This document shows, one piece after another, positions 21,973 through 34,380 of a stretch of DNA of 64,000 bases. Position 1 is the stretch's first letter, and each line of letters begins with the position of its first letter. The DNA is from Coffea arabica (lineage: Eukaryota; Streptophyta; Magnoliopsida; Gentianales; Rubiaceae). The DNA lies in the NCBI RefSeq assembly GCF_036785885.1, contig NC_092320.1, forward strand, positions 27,715,557-27,779,556, written 5' to 3'. Position numbers and translations under genes: made by a program. The notes below the pieces were generated by a model. The model had not been told where the DNA came from. It worked only from the letters and a program-made list of their open reading frames with translations, and searched no databases.

Positions 21973-23522
21973 ATGAAAATTTGCCATCTCGTTTTCCTTG
22001 TTTTTCTTTTCTTCCATGCCTATTGTGACTCTGATGTTCTCGTTGGCTACCATGTAACACTGGCTATACCTCCAGCATACAGCAGCGGATTCGTGGGGAG
22101 AGCTTTCATTATGGAAACTGACCAAACCGAGCCCAACTTTAGAACTGCAGTCAGTGTTGAAGCTCTGGATGACAAGTACGCGTGTTCACTAGATATCTTC
22201 CTAGGAAATGTTAAGGTATGGAGTTCTGGCCATTTCTCTCGATTCTACACAGCAGACAAATGCATGCTCGAGCTCACAGAGGATGGAGATCTGCAATTGA
22301 AAGGTCAGAAAGAAATAATTGGATGGAGGAGTGGAACATCTGGACAAGGCGTCCAGGTAAATATTGCAAAGCAGATCCTTAATTACCTAGGTGATTGTGC
22401 TTACTTGATCTCTTCTTTGACAAAATGTGTGCTCATTCTTTAATCTTGATATACTACTATCTGATTGATGTTCCATCAAATTCTGTATTTCTGCAGAGGC
22501 TGCACTTGCTAGAGACAGGTAATCTCATTTTAGTAGATCCTCTGAACTTGATTAAGTGGCAAACTTTCAATTTCCCAACTGATGTAATGCTTCAGGGGCA
22601 AAGGCTAAGTTCAAGGACTCGGCTAACGTCTTTCATCAGCAACAACTCGAGTTTATTCTATTCGTTTGAAATTCAGTATGATAAGATTGTACTGTATTTG
22701 AATTCTGGCAAGTGGAAGTATTCTTATTGGGAATTTAAGCCGTACCCTTATGGTGAGAAAAACATTACATATATAGAATTGACTTCAAAAGCGCTTGAAA
22801 TATTCAATGGTAAGTTCCAGAAAGTGGCTCAGATTACCTCAGAACAGCTTCAGCCCGTGAGGTTTCTAGCACTGGGAAATTCCACTGGTAATCTAGGGCT
22901 CTACTATTACTCAGCTGAGAGACAAATGTTCCAAGCTTCCTATCAAGCACTCAATGGGACATGTGATCTTCCTTTGGCTTGCAATCCATATGGAATTTGT
23001 ACATTCTCCAACGCCTGCTCTTGCATTCGACTAATGACAAAAGGTATCGAGTCACTTCCAGATTGCAGTACTGATGGCATATCTGAAGGGCTGTGTGGAA
23101 GGAACCAGGCAGAGATGGTTGAGCTGCAAGGCGTTACGAGCATTCTGAGGCAGGGAATCCCTAGCGAGGTCAATATCAGCAAAGACACATGTGCAAATCT
23201 GTGTTTGGATAACTGTACTTGTGTTGCAGCATTATACATCTCGTCAGCTGAAGCTGATGCAAACTTGCAGCAATGTTTTCTCTATGGATTGGTTAGGGGA
23301 GTTAAGGAGATCCAGAGGGGAAGCACAGGGAGTTATTGGGTTAAAATGCCGAAGGGAAGTCGAGATCAGGTCCATGGCAAGAGTTCTGGATTGAAGAAAT
23401 GGAGTGTAATTGTGATAGGAGTGGTTGATGGTTTTATTATTTTTATTGTTTTGGCTGGCATTGGATATTATATAATTCAGAAGAGAAGACAAACCTCATT
23501 GAATACCAGGCACACCCCTTAA
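21973..23522 (+). CDS. G-type lectin / PAN-domain membrane protein without kinase
   Basis: Two exons (21973-22356 and 22497-23522) join in phase 0 across a 140-base GT-AG intron (GTCCAG|GTAAAT ... CTGCAG|AGG), giving about 469 residues. A signal peptide (MKICHLVFLVFLFFHAYC) leads into a bulb-type mannose-lectin-like domain, then an S-locus/EGF-like cysteine patch (CDLPLACNPYGIC), a PAN/apple domain (CANLCLDNCTC), and one membrane helix at about 430-455 followed by a short basic tail. There is no kinase domain. The architecture and length match Arabidopsis At5g03700-type PAN-domain proteins. It probably sits at the plasma membrane as a co-receptor or ligand-binding protein; the ligand is unknown. 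The frame is intact. Confidence 0.85.
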
Positions 23523-24186
23523 TTATTCTTTTTCCTCCAATTTTATTCAAAAATTCCGGCTGACTGGTAGCAAGAGGTCCCTTTGCATAGTAGGAAACTC
23601 ACCCTTCTTTTATTTGGACAGGCTAGACTCACTATTGCATTGAGACACTATAATATACCCAAAAGTTCAACTCTAGCATAATTCTATTCAAGAGTCATAC
23701 ACTTCATATTGAAAATTTCGAATTACAAGTCTTGTAATTCAAGAATAGTAAAATTCTTTGTCAGTTTTCTTTTGTCATACATGTAAGGTAATAAGAGCAA
23801 GTAAAAAATAAAATTGTGTGGCTTTGCGAGTTGGTCATATCGACCTCTAGAGAAACAGTTGAAGGATCCAATCATCCACAGGAAGCCAGCCGAAAGATTG
23901 ACACTGACACAAAGGATGAAAAAACACTAAAAAAATGAAACAACTAGAAACAACAAACAAAATAAGAAAGGGGAATTCCCATACACTTAATAACCAATTC
24001 CCACAACACACCTTTGGGATTAGTAGAAGCACAAAGAAACACATGTTATACACACTGTTTATCCGTGTTTTATCAGGAGAAGTGAGGACAGGAAACTTGC
24101 TAGTCACCTGTCTGATAGCATATGGATTGATGTAATTCAAAAGAACTGTCTGGCCCAAATATAAGCTAACTGGAAAGAGAAAGAGG
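23523..24186. other. 3' flank of lectin/PAN gene, no gene seen
   Basis: AT-rich sequence with no supported ORF; it contains the transcript end of the preceding gene. Confidence 0.35.
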
Positions 24187-26548
24187 TGTCAGGCCCGGTT
24201 TCTCCTATTGCAATGTTAAGTTCTTGATCCAAATCTAATTTTGGTATTTAATTATACAATTATTAGAATCTAATTGATACATCATTAGTTTTATAGCAAA
24301 GAAATGATGGTATAGAATAGTCATTAAAGTTTTTATTCTCCGTGGAGTGCTCCAACAGTTACGACTGGTGTTAGTGTTATTTTGTGTGCTTGCTCCAATA
24401 AAGTATGGGTGCGGCTGAACGTGTGTTGGTTAAGAGCTAGTAGTTGAATAAAACTCAAACTAGAATTCATGGAATTAATAATATTAATAGAAGAGGACTT
24501 GAAAAATTTGCAGATTGCTGCATGTATGATGTGAGGCTGTCAAACCCTACAATTGGATCATATAGTCTCACTCATGAAGAAGGATTTCTCAATATAATAA
24601 AGCACTTAATAAATAGAGTTCATCATACCAAAGTTTGACCAGTATGTGGAGACTAAAAATACCATAAAAGTTAGGTATTCAAAGTACTTAGAAAATTAGA
24701 ACAAAAAATCCCAATAATTGTTCTCTGTGATTAAATTAAGCTAAATCTATTTTTTTTGGAAATTTTCTAATCATGTAACCCTACTAATTAAGACTCTTAA
24801 AATTAAACCCTGAGCTGAAAATTTAGAATATGTTCTTCATGGGAAAATTGACTTTTTATCCATTAAGAATTTGACCTTGAAACTATTTTTAATGAATCCA
24901 AATTGAGGGGAGGAGATACTTCCTTATTTATGCGTAATATCTTAAGTAAATGGACATGTAAAAGTTCGAGACATTTATTTAAATAACATTACATAGAAAT
25001 ACACAGAAATAAGTCCTGAATGCTGATAGGTGGAACTGCTTGTGGCCTAAATGCAGTTTACGCAAACATGGAGTACCCAATTACAATTGGGCAAAGCCTC
25101 TTACCACATGCCCAAGACACATATCTTTCATCTACCACGTGTCAAGACACATGGCACTTTGTCTACCATATGTCGCCTTGTGATGACAAGTGGCAACCAG
25201 CACGACACATTTCACATACTGAGGTGGCACGTGTCATCACCTCTCTTTTGTGGCACTAACTCATCTTCTTTACGAACTACTATAAATAGCCCTCCTTCTC
25301 ATTCATATGTCAAAATTTAGGAGTACTTACCTACACTCACAAGAGAGTAAAAAAGTAAGTTGAAAAGAGAAAGGATACAGTGAGGAGTGTCCTAAAAGAG
25401 AAGAAGAGAAGACAATAATAAGAAAATAGTGTCAGAAAAGGTGAGCCTTATCTAACACCAAGAATATCCAAAGTCAGTGCCATTTACATTCATGCAGATA
25501 TATGTTTTGCCTATATAAATACTATAATTCTCAAATATTGTTCTATTATAACATATAGTTTTAGATCTACACTCCATATAGTAATGATACTAGATCGATG
25601 CTAAAACCGAACAAAGTTAAATTAAAATTACTACTCATGTGCATCTAAATACTACCATAATGCATGCCCTTATTTTATTTAACTGATGAGTGATCATAAA
25701 TGATTAATGTGCGACTATTATATTAAATACATGATGATTGTACTTGATCATTGAATTAGTCTACAAGTGAATTGAATCATTTGCCGGTTGTATTCTTTAC
25801 CACATCAGGAAATGTTCATGAATTTGTTATGTCAAAGAGTGAATCGTGATTGCATGTGTTTGACCGTATCAATTGTGTACTTTATCACACTGGTACAAGT
25901 AGTTATGCCAGTATTGTGCCTTGATCCGTCAAGCAAGCAAGAGTTATGTCGAACGTCATTGCACACATTGGTCCCAATGCAATACTTGGGTAGGAGGTTG
26001 TTCACTTATTAGATCAAGAGTAAAAGGTATTTTTAGAACTGACTTATTGATTAGGAGTAGGAGGTTGAACTCGTAATGGTAGTATAAGGTGAAACAGGAT
26101 TGTCACCAACAATCAATGTCGTATCCTTTATTGTATTATGATTTATTTATTTTTTCTTTGCTTGTTGAGTACAATTTATATTAGGTCTATCTATGCGTCT
26201 AAAACATAAGCCTAGGGGTCTCATTAAACTGTGTAGCTCACCTCCAACATAAATAGATTTTGCACATGCTGATTTGGTTGCTGAGGTGCCATATGAGTGA
26301 CCTATCAATGATTAGACCGAATTTTTGTTAGAATCTTCATGTAAAAAGACTAGAAGTGAAGTGATTTTTGTTTTTCTATTGGGATGTGTTGTAATTTTTA
26401 ATTTCACTGTAAAATTCAATAAAAGAAATTGTGCTTCGATAAGTAGATTAGTGAGCCCCGACATGATTTAGGCAATCTACTACCAATAAAACCTTGTTAA
26501 GGGGTGGAGTTGAGTGTGACGAGGCTAATAGTACTGGAACAGATGCCA
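24187..26548 (+). mobile_element. probable LTR-like sequence of a gypsy element
   Basis: The stretch starts near TGTCAGGCCCGG and has no ORF. It includes a promoter-like region at 25136-25290 and ends in GGGGTGGAGTTGAGTGTGACGAG near 26500. Composition and the isolated promoter suggest a solo or truncated LTR, but I could not find matching ends or a target duplication. Confidence 0.3.
25136..25288 (+). promoter_or_regulatory. double G-box/ABRE promoter island
   Basis: Two perfect CACGTG cores, each within ACGTGTC (25136-25141 and 25228-25233), are surrounded by further CACATG/CAAGTGG variants. A TATA box, TATAAATA, lies at 25281-25288. No protein gene follows within 1 kb. Confidence 0.45.
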
Positions 26549-26557
26549 TTCAATTAA

Positions 26558-27621
26558 GGGTTATTATCACTTTACCCCCTTAAACTATATCACTACTATC
26601 AGTTTGCCCCATAACGTTATTTTTTAGTCACTTCACCTTATAAGTAATTCAACTCAACATGTTAAGAAATTTTGGACAAAAATACCCTTTTATTCTATAG
26701 CATTACTACATTGTTATTATTACTTTATTCCTTTAAATTATAGTGATATAATTGATTTAATTCCTAACATTATTTTCTTGATATTTTACTTCATCGTTAA
26801 TCTAACTACTATGGTCAAAATTTTTTAAATATTTTTACCCTTATATAGATAATTACAAATAAAAAATTTAGAATGATTATTCTTCTTTTTTTTTCACTTT
26901 AAGAGATCCAAAAATATAAAAATAAAAGGATTTTCTCAAATTTCTTTTTTTTACACTTATTAATACTATGAAAAGAAAAAGAGATAGGAAAGAAGGAGAC
27001 AGAAAATTAGATTTTGCAAAAAAAAAAGTCTAATATTATCGTATTAATTTAAGGTTGTTGGGATTAGAATTGAAATCTGATGGTAAACAGTAAAGTGAAA
27101 TAATTTTAAAATAATAAAAGTATTTAATTCTTGCTTATTTGTATTTTCTAAAAAAAGAATTGAGCTCTCTCTCTCTCTCTCTATCTCTCTTACCCCCTCT
27201 CCCTCCCCCTTCCGATCTTTCTATTTTTTTAAACTTAATAAGATTTCCAAGAAGAAAGAAATGAATACTTTGACCTTTTTTCTTGACACTAAAGAGAAGA
27301 AGAGCCAATCTAAAATTTTTATTATTTTTATTACACAAAGAGGAGGGTACTTTCTTCTAAAGTTTTTTAACTTACTAAATTGGTTTAATGGTGGGATAAA
27401 TTGTCTAAAAAATAACTCTATGGAGTAAATTGATAACGAGACTATAGTTTATCAGGGTAAAATGATAATAACTTTAAGGGCTAAACTTGTCTTTTTTACT
27501 TTAATTAACAAACTCCGTTAAGTTTGACCGTTAGTTTTGGGGGTAAAGTGACTAAAAGATAACGTTAAGGGGGAAATTGATAGTGACACCAAATGTTAAG
27601 GGGGTACAGTGATAATAACCC
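26558..27621. mobile_element. nonautonomous Mutator-like element
   Basis: Terminal inverted repeats start GGGTTATTATCAC and extend imperfectly for roughly 90 bases at both ends (shared phrases ACCCCCTTAA, AACGTTAT, TTTTAGTCACTT). The element is flanked by a perfect 9-bp duplication TTCAATTAA at 26549-26557 and 27622-27630. Nine-base duplications with long TIRs are typical of MULEs. The interior is AT-rich with a (CT)n run near 27165 and no transposase. Confidence 0.8.
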
Positions 27622-27829
27622 TTCAATTAAATGATAAACACTAGAAATTTGATATGATGTTTCAATTTAATACTAGAAATCACCTAAGAGTTTTAAACTC
27701 AAGTAATCCGTAGTTATAACTCTATCGAAATTATAAATTTATCCGGTTAATAAATGAAGAAAATGGTTGAAGAGACATGTCCTAAATTTAGTACTCTACA
27801 AACACCTTGTCAAGTACACAACTTCTTAT

Positions 27830-28040
27830 TGTTTCAAAAATTCTCATTTTGTTTTGATATAGCAAATGACAATATAAGTAAATCTGTGAGTACTTATGCT
27901 GTAGGCATTTGTGTTGATGAGGAATGGAACGATCCTCAAGGTGTCTAACACCTTTGTAAAGTTTCTTGGAGCCGTTGCTCTACAACTGTATAGTTATGAT
28001 TTTGATCAATATATTTATATCGTTTCAGAAAAAAAAAAGT
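27830..28040 (+). mobile_element. short poly(A)-tailed retroposon
   Basis: About 200 bases ending in a run of A are bounded by an imperfect direct repeat, AAGTACACAACTTCTTAT on the left and AAGTACACAGCTTCTTAT on the right. The corresponding position in copy B lacks the insert. The poly(A) tail plus long target duplication indicates LINE-mediated insertion, probably a 5'-truncated LINE or processed fragment. Confidence 0.6.
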
Positions 28041-30327
28041 ACACAGCTTCTTATCACCTTCCCTTTCTTTTGTATTAAGCATCCTTGCCTAAGACAGTAT
28101 TAAGTCCTAATAAATTGCTCTCTCAAATCAGCTAAGTTAATGGAAAAGCTTATTTACAGCCACAAATGTTTGGATTATTATTTTTAGGAGTTGTTGTAGA
28201 AAAATGTATTGTAGAGATTTGATGTCTATGAGGTAAAAAAAAGTGATTGGCAAATGTATTCATGGGAACGTAATAATTTTTCTATATAAAACCACAATCC
28301 AAAAAATAAAAAGCTACAGTATATTGAAACAGGCTCTCGGAGTCAAAAAAACATTAAAAAACGTAAAGAAACAAAGGTATAACTGGCCTATGTTTAAAAT
28401 CACATTTCCATCAGTTTTAATAGAACAATCATCATCAGTAGTTTCAAACACTGTGCACTATCACTTAGTGCCATTTCTTAGTTATTGTAACTCATAACAA
28501 TTTCCTTTATTGAGATTATACAAAAACTATTTGTCGGCCTAATATGTCATCTAAAATAGCTTAAAGTACTACACTCAAAGATCCCTAATTGCACAAAAAT
28601 AATTTAGTCCCATTGCCTTCATGCTGAACTTACACACGTATACTAGATGACATTTAGAATACATTACTTGTGAAAACAATGGAGTAAACTATAAGAAAGA
28701 TGAAATCAGTATATGAGTGTTCAAAATTCATTAAGAGCGAACTAAAAAGGTACGTATCCAATGCATCTCTTATCACTTCTCTACCCTATACGTACTAAGT
28801 ATGAGACTTCGCTGTCCCTCAAGACTTACTCAAAAAAATACAAGGCTATATTCATAATTGAGCATTACTTCACTAGATAATAATGAAATTACTTATAATG
28901 TGGAAAATGTCTAAAATTAGAAATAACATAAACATCTAGTTGAGCTTACATGCTCAAAACAACTAATAGAAACACAAACCAGAGAGCATTTAATATTCTG
29001 GAATAGTCGACTACATAATTATCAAATTCTAAAATAAACGTCTATTTCCTTGAAACTGAACATTCTAATAGAAATCATTTTCCAGTTCGTCGATGTTTAC
29101 TTCCTCATAGTTCTCGAGGTCTACAAGAAAATACAAAAAAAAAAAAGAGTAGGTTGAGTAACGAACACTCAGCACTCTCAACAGGTAGCACCTACACCCC
29201 TGCTAGGTCATGTAGATATAATATAATATATTTTAAAAGTATTTGTACGCTTATCACATCCATGGTAATTAAAAATCCTAACAAAAGCTTGTTACATATA
29301 ATATTCTTGAATGGTAATGTAAACTTGTTGTTCATGGCATAACATAGTCAAGCTTAATAAATCTTAGAAGTGTAAAACATTTCATACTGGCTCATAAACA
29401 AGTACATGTAATATCCAAATTCTAAGTACTTAATTTAAAGAATAAACCCTTTCTAGGAGGGCAATCAAGAGGTTTTTAGATTACTGCTTGACCAAATAAC
29501 ATATGAGTTATTCAGCCAAACACATAACTACCATAACCATCCATAAACATATCAAGACTATAATTCCTATTATCCATTTCATGACCATTTAGAATTTTGC
29601 ATAACATAAGCTCATCTCACACATCACATGCATATTTCTTTCCATGTGGTAAATCATACCACTCATTTCATATTTCATAGCATCATAATGTATTTCAAGT
29701 AGGCATACATGATCTATTTTACATATAACAAAGTAACACTTTTATTTGAGAACAGCTCATATTTAACATTTTGAAAACACATAGGAGCAAGTACCACATA
29801 CCTCAAATTGCTTACACGAAAAAATCTTAATGTGTCTCGCACTTATTTCATACTTATCAGTACATGTATACCTTATTGTACTCTATAATCTTAAAGTTCA
29901 TATTCCTATTCTAAATAACCCTAAAATTCATGTTTGGATGTTGTATAAAATGTGCTTGAAAAGTTTTCCAAAATGAAAAGTTTTGCCCTTGTAGAAAGTT
30001 TCCTTTTATTAAAGATTACTTTAACTTAGTTACCCAAGAAATAATTTTCCATTTTTTTTTATAAACAAGCCCACATGAATTTGGGCCAAAATTAGGTTAG
30101 GACTTGGCCCTAAAACTAAGGCCATCAATTAATTAGGCTTTTTTTTTAATTTAAACTTGGGTTTGAAAATTAATTTGGGCTTACAGAAACTGTTGGACTA
30201 ATTTGACAATACTGGGCTAATGTAATAAAATTGATTTGCTAAAAGTAGCATTGGACTTAACCTATTAAAAGAAGATTCATGACAACTAAAACTTAACTAT
30301 ATTTGCGCCTTATTATTCTATGACTAA

Positions 30328-31323
30328 GGCCCCGTTTGGAACTTAAGTTTTTTGGAAATTTGTCTAAAACTTTACTGTAGTGTATTGTAGAAGTTTTTGA
30401 AAAAAATTTTTAAGATGAAAAACTTTTTTTCCCTTTTCTTTTTTTCCTTTTTTTTTTCTCTTTCTCTTTCTCTTTCTCTTTCTTTTTCTTTCTTTCCTTT
30501 TTCCTTTCTTTCCTCTCTTCTTTTTCTTCTTCCTTCCCCTTCCCCCTTCCCTCCCTCGTTACCTCTGCCTCCCCAGCAGCCATGGCCCTACCCATTTTTT
30601 TTTCTCTTTCTTTCTTTTTTCTTTTTCTTCTTCCTTCCCCCTTCCTCTTCTCTCCCCCGCCACCTCTGTCTCCCACAAGAAACAACAACCAGCACGCCCA
30701 AATTTTTTTTCTTTTTCTCTTCCCCTCTTCTCCGTCTCTACTCCCTTCTCCCTTTCTACTCCCCTTCATCCTCCCCCCCTCTCCCTCCCGAAGCTAGAGA
30801 ACCAGCACCCAAGCCCTTTTCAAATTTTTTTTTGCTTTTTCTCTCCCCCTCTTCTCCATCTCCCTCTCCCTCTTTGCCCAATCTGGTCGCGTGACCAGAG
30901 GGTGGCCAGGGAGGGGAGGGGGAGAAGAGGGGGAGAGGGGATGCGATCTGGTCGTGGGAAGGGGGAGGGTGGCGATTTGGTCGTGGGAGGGGAGGGGGAG
31001 CAGAGTGGTCGTGGGAAGGGGGAGGGTGGCCAGGGAGGGGAGGGGAAGAAGAGGGGGAGAGGGGAGGGAAGGAGGGAGAAAGGAAGGAAAAAAAAGGGAA
31101 CACCAGCGCCGGAAGTGGCGGCGGAGGTGGTGGCCGGCGATGAAGGTGTGGTGGATTGGGATAGGGGAGAAAGAAGAAGAAAAGAGAGTTTTTTGTGTAT
31201 TAGATATTTTTGAAGTGTGTAGGTTAAAAAATTTGATAAGTTTTTTTGGGTTCCTATAGTTAAAGTTGTTAAAAAACTAGTAGCAAACAAACTAGCCAAA
31301 AAACTTGGGTTCCAAATAGGCCC
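30328..31323. mobile_element. Harbinger-like nonautonomous element with Y/R tract
   Basis: The element has ends GGCCCCGTTTGGAAC and, inverted, GGGCCTATTTGGAAC, with a TAA duplication at 30325-30327 and 31324-31326. The equivalent site in copy B (near 47690) is uninterrupted, confirming insertion. Three-base TWA duplications fit PIF/Harbinger. The core is a 450-base pyrimidine block followed by a 190-base purine block. Confidence 0.75.
30415..31090. repeat. polypyrimidine-polypurine inverted tract
   Basis: From 30415 to about 30880 the plus strand is almost entirely C and T; from about 30898 to 31090 it is almost entirely A and G. The switch point contains the palindrome CTGGTCGCGTGACCAG (30883-30898), and the arms next to it are imperfectly complementary (CTCCCCCTCTTCTCC against GGAGAAGAGGGGGAG). 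The long open frames here are by-products of base composition. Confidence 0.8.
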
Positions 31324-31556
31324 TAAATAAGAGTCCCAAATATAAATGTGGTAACTTTAATTCTTTGGGCATAATACACAAATTTGTTTCATCTGCTTAG
31401 AAGACTTAATAGGTCCAATAAGCATTTTAGCCCAATGTAAATTTTTTTGTTTATAACTGATTTTAAATTGACCAATAGTGGCGCAATAGACATTTAGTTC
31501 AAATAGTCCTTTATTTAATCTTAACCTTGAAAGAAGATCCAGCCCATAAATACTAT

Positions 31557-33482
31557 ACAAACACCTTGTCAAGTGCATACCTTTCTATTACGTTCTCTTT
31601 CTCTTGCATTAAGCATCGCTGCCTAAGACAATAGAATTCCTATTAAATTACTCATTTAAATCGATTAAGTTAATGGAAAACCTTATTTACAGCCACAAAC
31701 TGAAAATCTGGTAAATGTAGCAGTGTAAACAAATTCTTTTAATAAGTATGACTCAACCTCAATTATATCAACCAAAAAATGAAAGCAATATATTGAAACA
31801 GGCACTCAAAGTCAAAAACACATTAATAAACTAGGGCATAAAAGTGATTAAAAAAACAAAGGCATAACTGATATATGTTTAAACTCACATCTCCACCTGT
31901 TTTATACATAACAACATCATCAGTAGTTTCAAGGACTTGCGCACCATTGCATAGTGTCATTTCTCTGTTATTGCAACTTAGAACAATTTGTTTTATTGCA
32001 ATTATACAAAATTTGTTCCTTGGCCTAATATAGCATTTAAAATAGCTTAAAGTACTAAATTCAAAGATCTTTAATTGCACAAAAATGATTTAGTCCCATT
32101 GCCTTCATACTGAACTTGCAAGACGTGTATACTAGATGACCTTTAAGAGTACATTACTTATGAAATCAATTGAGTAAACTATAAGAAAGATGAAACTAGT
32201 ATATGAGTTTCAAAAATACATTAAGAGCAAACCAAACAGGTATCTACTTAATGCTTCTCTTGTCACAGATCTAGCCTGCACGTGTCAGGCACAAGATATC
32301 CGTTGTATCCTCAAGGTTCACTTGAGAAATACAAGACTACATTCGTAATTGAACAATACTACAGTACTAAATAACAATGAAATTATTTATAATGTGGAAG
32401 ATGATTTTTTAATATTAAATATCCAGTTGAGCTCACATGCTCAGACAGATAACAAATATTTAATATTAACAAATAGTCAACTTCATAATTATCAAATTCT
32501 AAACCAAATACCTATTTCCTTGAAACTAAACATTCTAATAGAAATCATCTTCCATTCCTTGATGTAAACTACCTCATAGTCCTCAAGTACAAGAAAATAA
32601 AAAAAAAATGGGTTGAGTGATAAATATTCAACAGGTAGCACCTACACCTTTGCTGGATCATTCAATTGTACTATAATAAATTTTGGTAGTATTTGTCCAC
32701 ATATCACATGCATAGTTATTCAAAATCGTAACCAAACTTGTTACATAAAATACTAGTGTGTGGCAATTTTAAACATCTTACTCACGGCATTTCATATCAA
32801 CTTATAAACAAGTACATGTAATATCTAGTTTCTGAGTGACATCAAGAGGTTTTTGGACTATCACTTGATCATAAATCCTAACGTGAGTCAATCAGCCCAG
32901 CACAATAACTATCATGATTGTCCATAAACATATCAGGATTATAGCCCCTCTCGTTCATTTCATGCCTATTCAGAGCTTTGCGTATCATAAGCACATTTAA
33001 CATATCACATGCATATTTCTTTTCCTTTGATAAACATGCCACTCATTTTATATTTCACAGCATAGAAAAGTATTTCAAGTAAGCATACATGATCCATTTT
33101 ACATATAACAAGGTAATACTTTTGTTTGAGAAAAACTTATATTCAACATTTCGAAGAGACAAAGAGGCAAGCACCACCTATCTCAGACTGTTGATGTGAA
33201 AAGATCTTAATGTGTTTCATTGATTTCGTTCCTATAAGCACATGTATACCTTAATCAGTATGTATTCTATACTCTTAAAGTACATGTTTCTATTCTGAAT
33301 AACCCTAAAATTCATGTTTGGAAGTTCTACAAACTGCTTGAAAAGTTTGCCAAAATTGAAAGTTTTATATTTTTAGAAAGTTTCATTTTATGAAAGGTTG
33401 TTTTAACTTAATTACCCAATAATTAATTTTCTATTTTTGAATAAATGGGCCAACATTCATTTGGGCCGGATTTAGGTTCGTG
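31557..33482 (+). repeat. unknown 2.5-kb repeat, copy B (left part)
   Basis: This is the second head-to-tail copy, starting ACAAACACCTTGTCAAGT and following copy A through to TTTGGGCCGGATTTAGGTTCGTG, where the CACTA transposon interrupts it. It is diverged from copy A by frequent substitutions and small indels. Confidence 0.65.
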
Positions 33483-34088
33483 CACTACAAGAAAATTGGT
33501 CATCAGTGACAACTTTTCTCTGTGACGAAAAAAAGTTGTCACAAAAGTGGATCCTTTATTGACGACTTTCTAACTCGTCACAAACCTCTAATGGGAGCCA
33601 ACTCATTTGTGACGACACTAGTAAATTCCCACCAAGATTTAGCAAGAGCGCGGGAGTGTTTAGAACACACAATAGTGACGACATTAAGAACATCATCACT
33701 ATTGCTTGCCCTATTTACGGACGACTTTTTGTTGTTGTCACTGATCACTAAAAAAAAAGTTATTAGTGACAACATTTTGTAGTGATGACAATAAGTCGTC
33801 ACAAAAGGAGGTTCTTTAGTCGCGACACCTAAAGTTGTCACAATTGCATCAAAGCAACTAAATGTTTAGTGACGACCCGTTATTTTCGTCACAAACTACA
33901 CTGCAAGAAATATGGTCATAATTGCTCAAAGCAACTAAGTTTTCAGTGACGACCTTGAAAAATGTTGTCACTAAAATGATCTATATAGTGACAACTTCTA
34001 ATATCGTCACTGTCACTCTACCGATTCGGATTTAGTGACAAGAATTAATCGTCACTGTTTAAAGTACTTATTTCTAAGTCACTTTCAT

Positions 34089-34380
34089 TAATTCTACTGT
34101 GCCACCCTAACTTTTGCGATTTAGCCCCAAATGTTGTAAAAAATTCCATTAATTCCATTATGATACCTTAACTTTTACAATTTAGCCCCATATGTAGTAC
34201 ACCGATGTCTTTAATTCTATTATTACTCCTTAACTTTTGTAATTTAGCCCCATATGTAATTCACCAATTTCATTAATTCTACTATGACACTCTAACTTTT
34301 GCAATTTAACCCCCATATGTAATACACCAATTTTATTATTTCTATTATGACACCCTAGCTTTTACAATTTAGCCCCTATT
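34089..34380 (+). repeat. five-unit 62-bp tandem array in CACTA
   Basis: Units begin near 34089, 34150, 34212, 34274 and 34336, each running TAATTCTA..., then TAACTTTTGCAATTTAGCCCC. The period is 61-62 bases and the units are diverged. Confidence 0.75.

Larger units (their letters stand above)
27797..31556 (+). repeat. unknown 2.5-kb repeat, copy A
   Basis: This copy begins with ACAAACACCTTGTCAAGT and shares order and sequence with copy B over its length: AAGCAT(C)CTTGCCTAAGACA, ATATTGAAACAGGC, CATCATCAGTAGTTTCAA, and near the end TTAATCTTAACCTTGAAAG. Removing a retroposon (27830-28040) and the Harbinger-like element leaves about 2.5 kb. No coding capacity is evident. The two copies lie head to tail, so they may be a tandem repeat or the ends of a collapsed retroelement. 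Confidence 0.65.

Noticed and set aside
30397..31299. Several long open frames on both strands, rich in serine, proline, glycine and lysine.
   Set aside because: They are forced by the polypyrimidine/polypurine composition of the transposable element; no domain and no conserved start.
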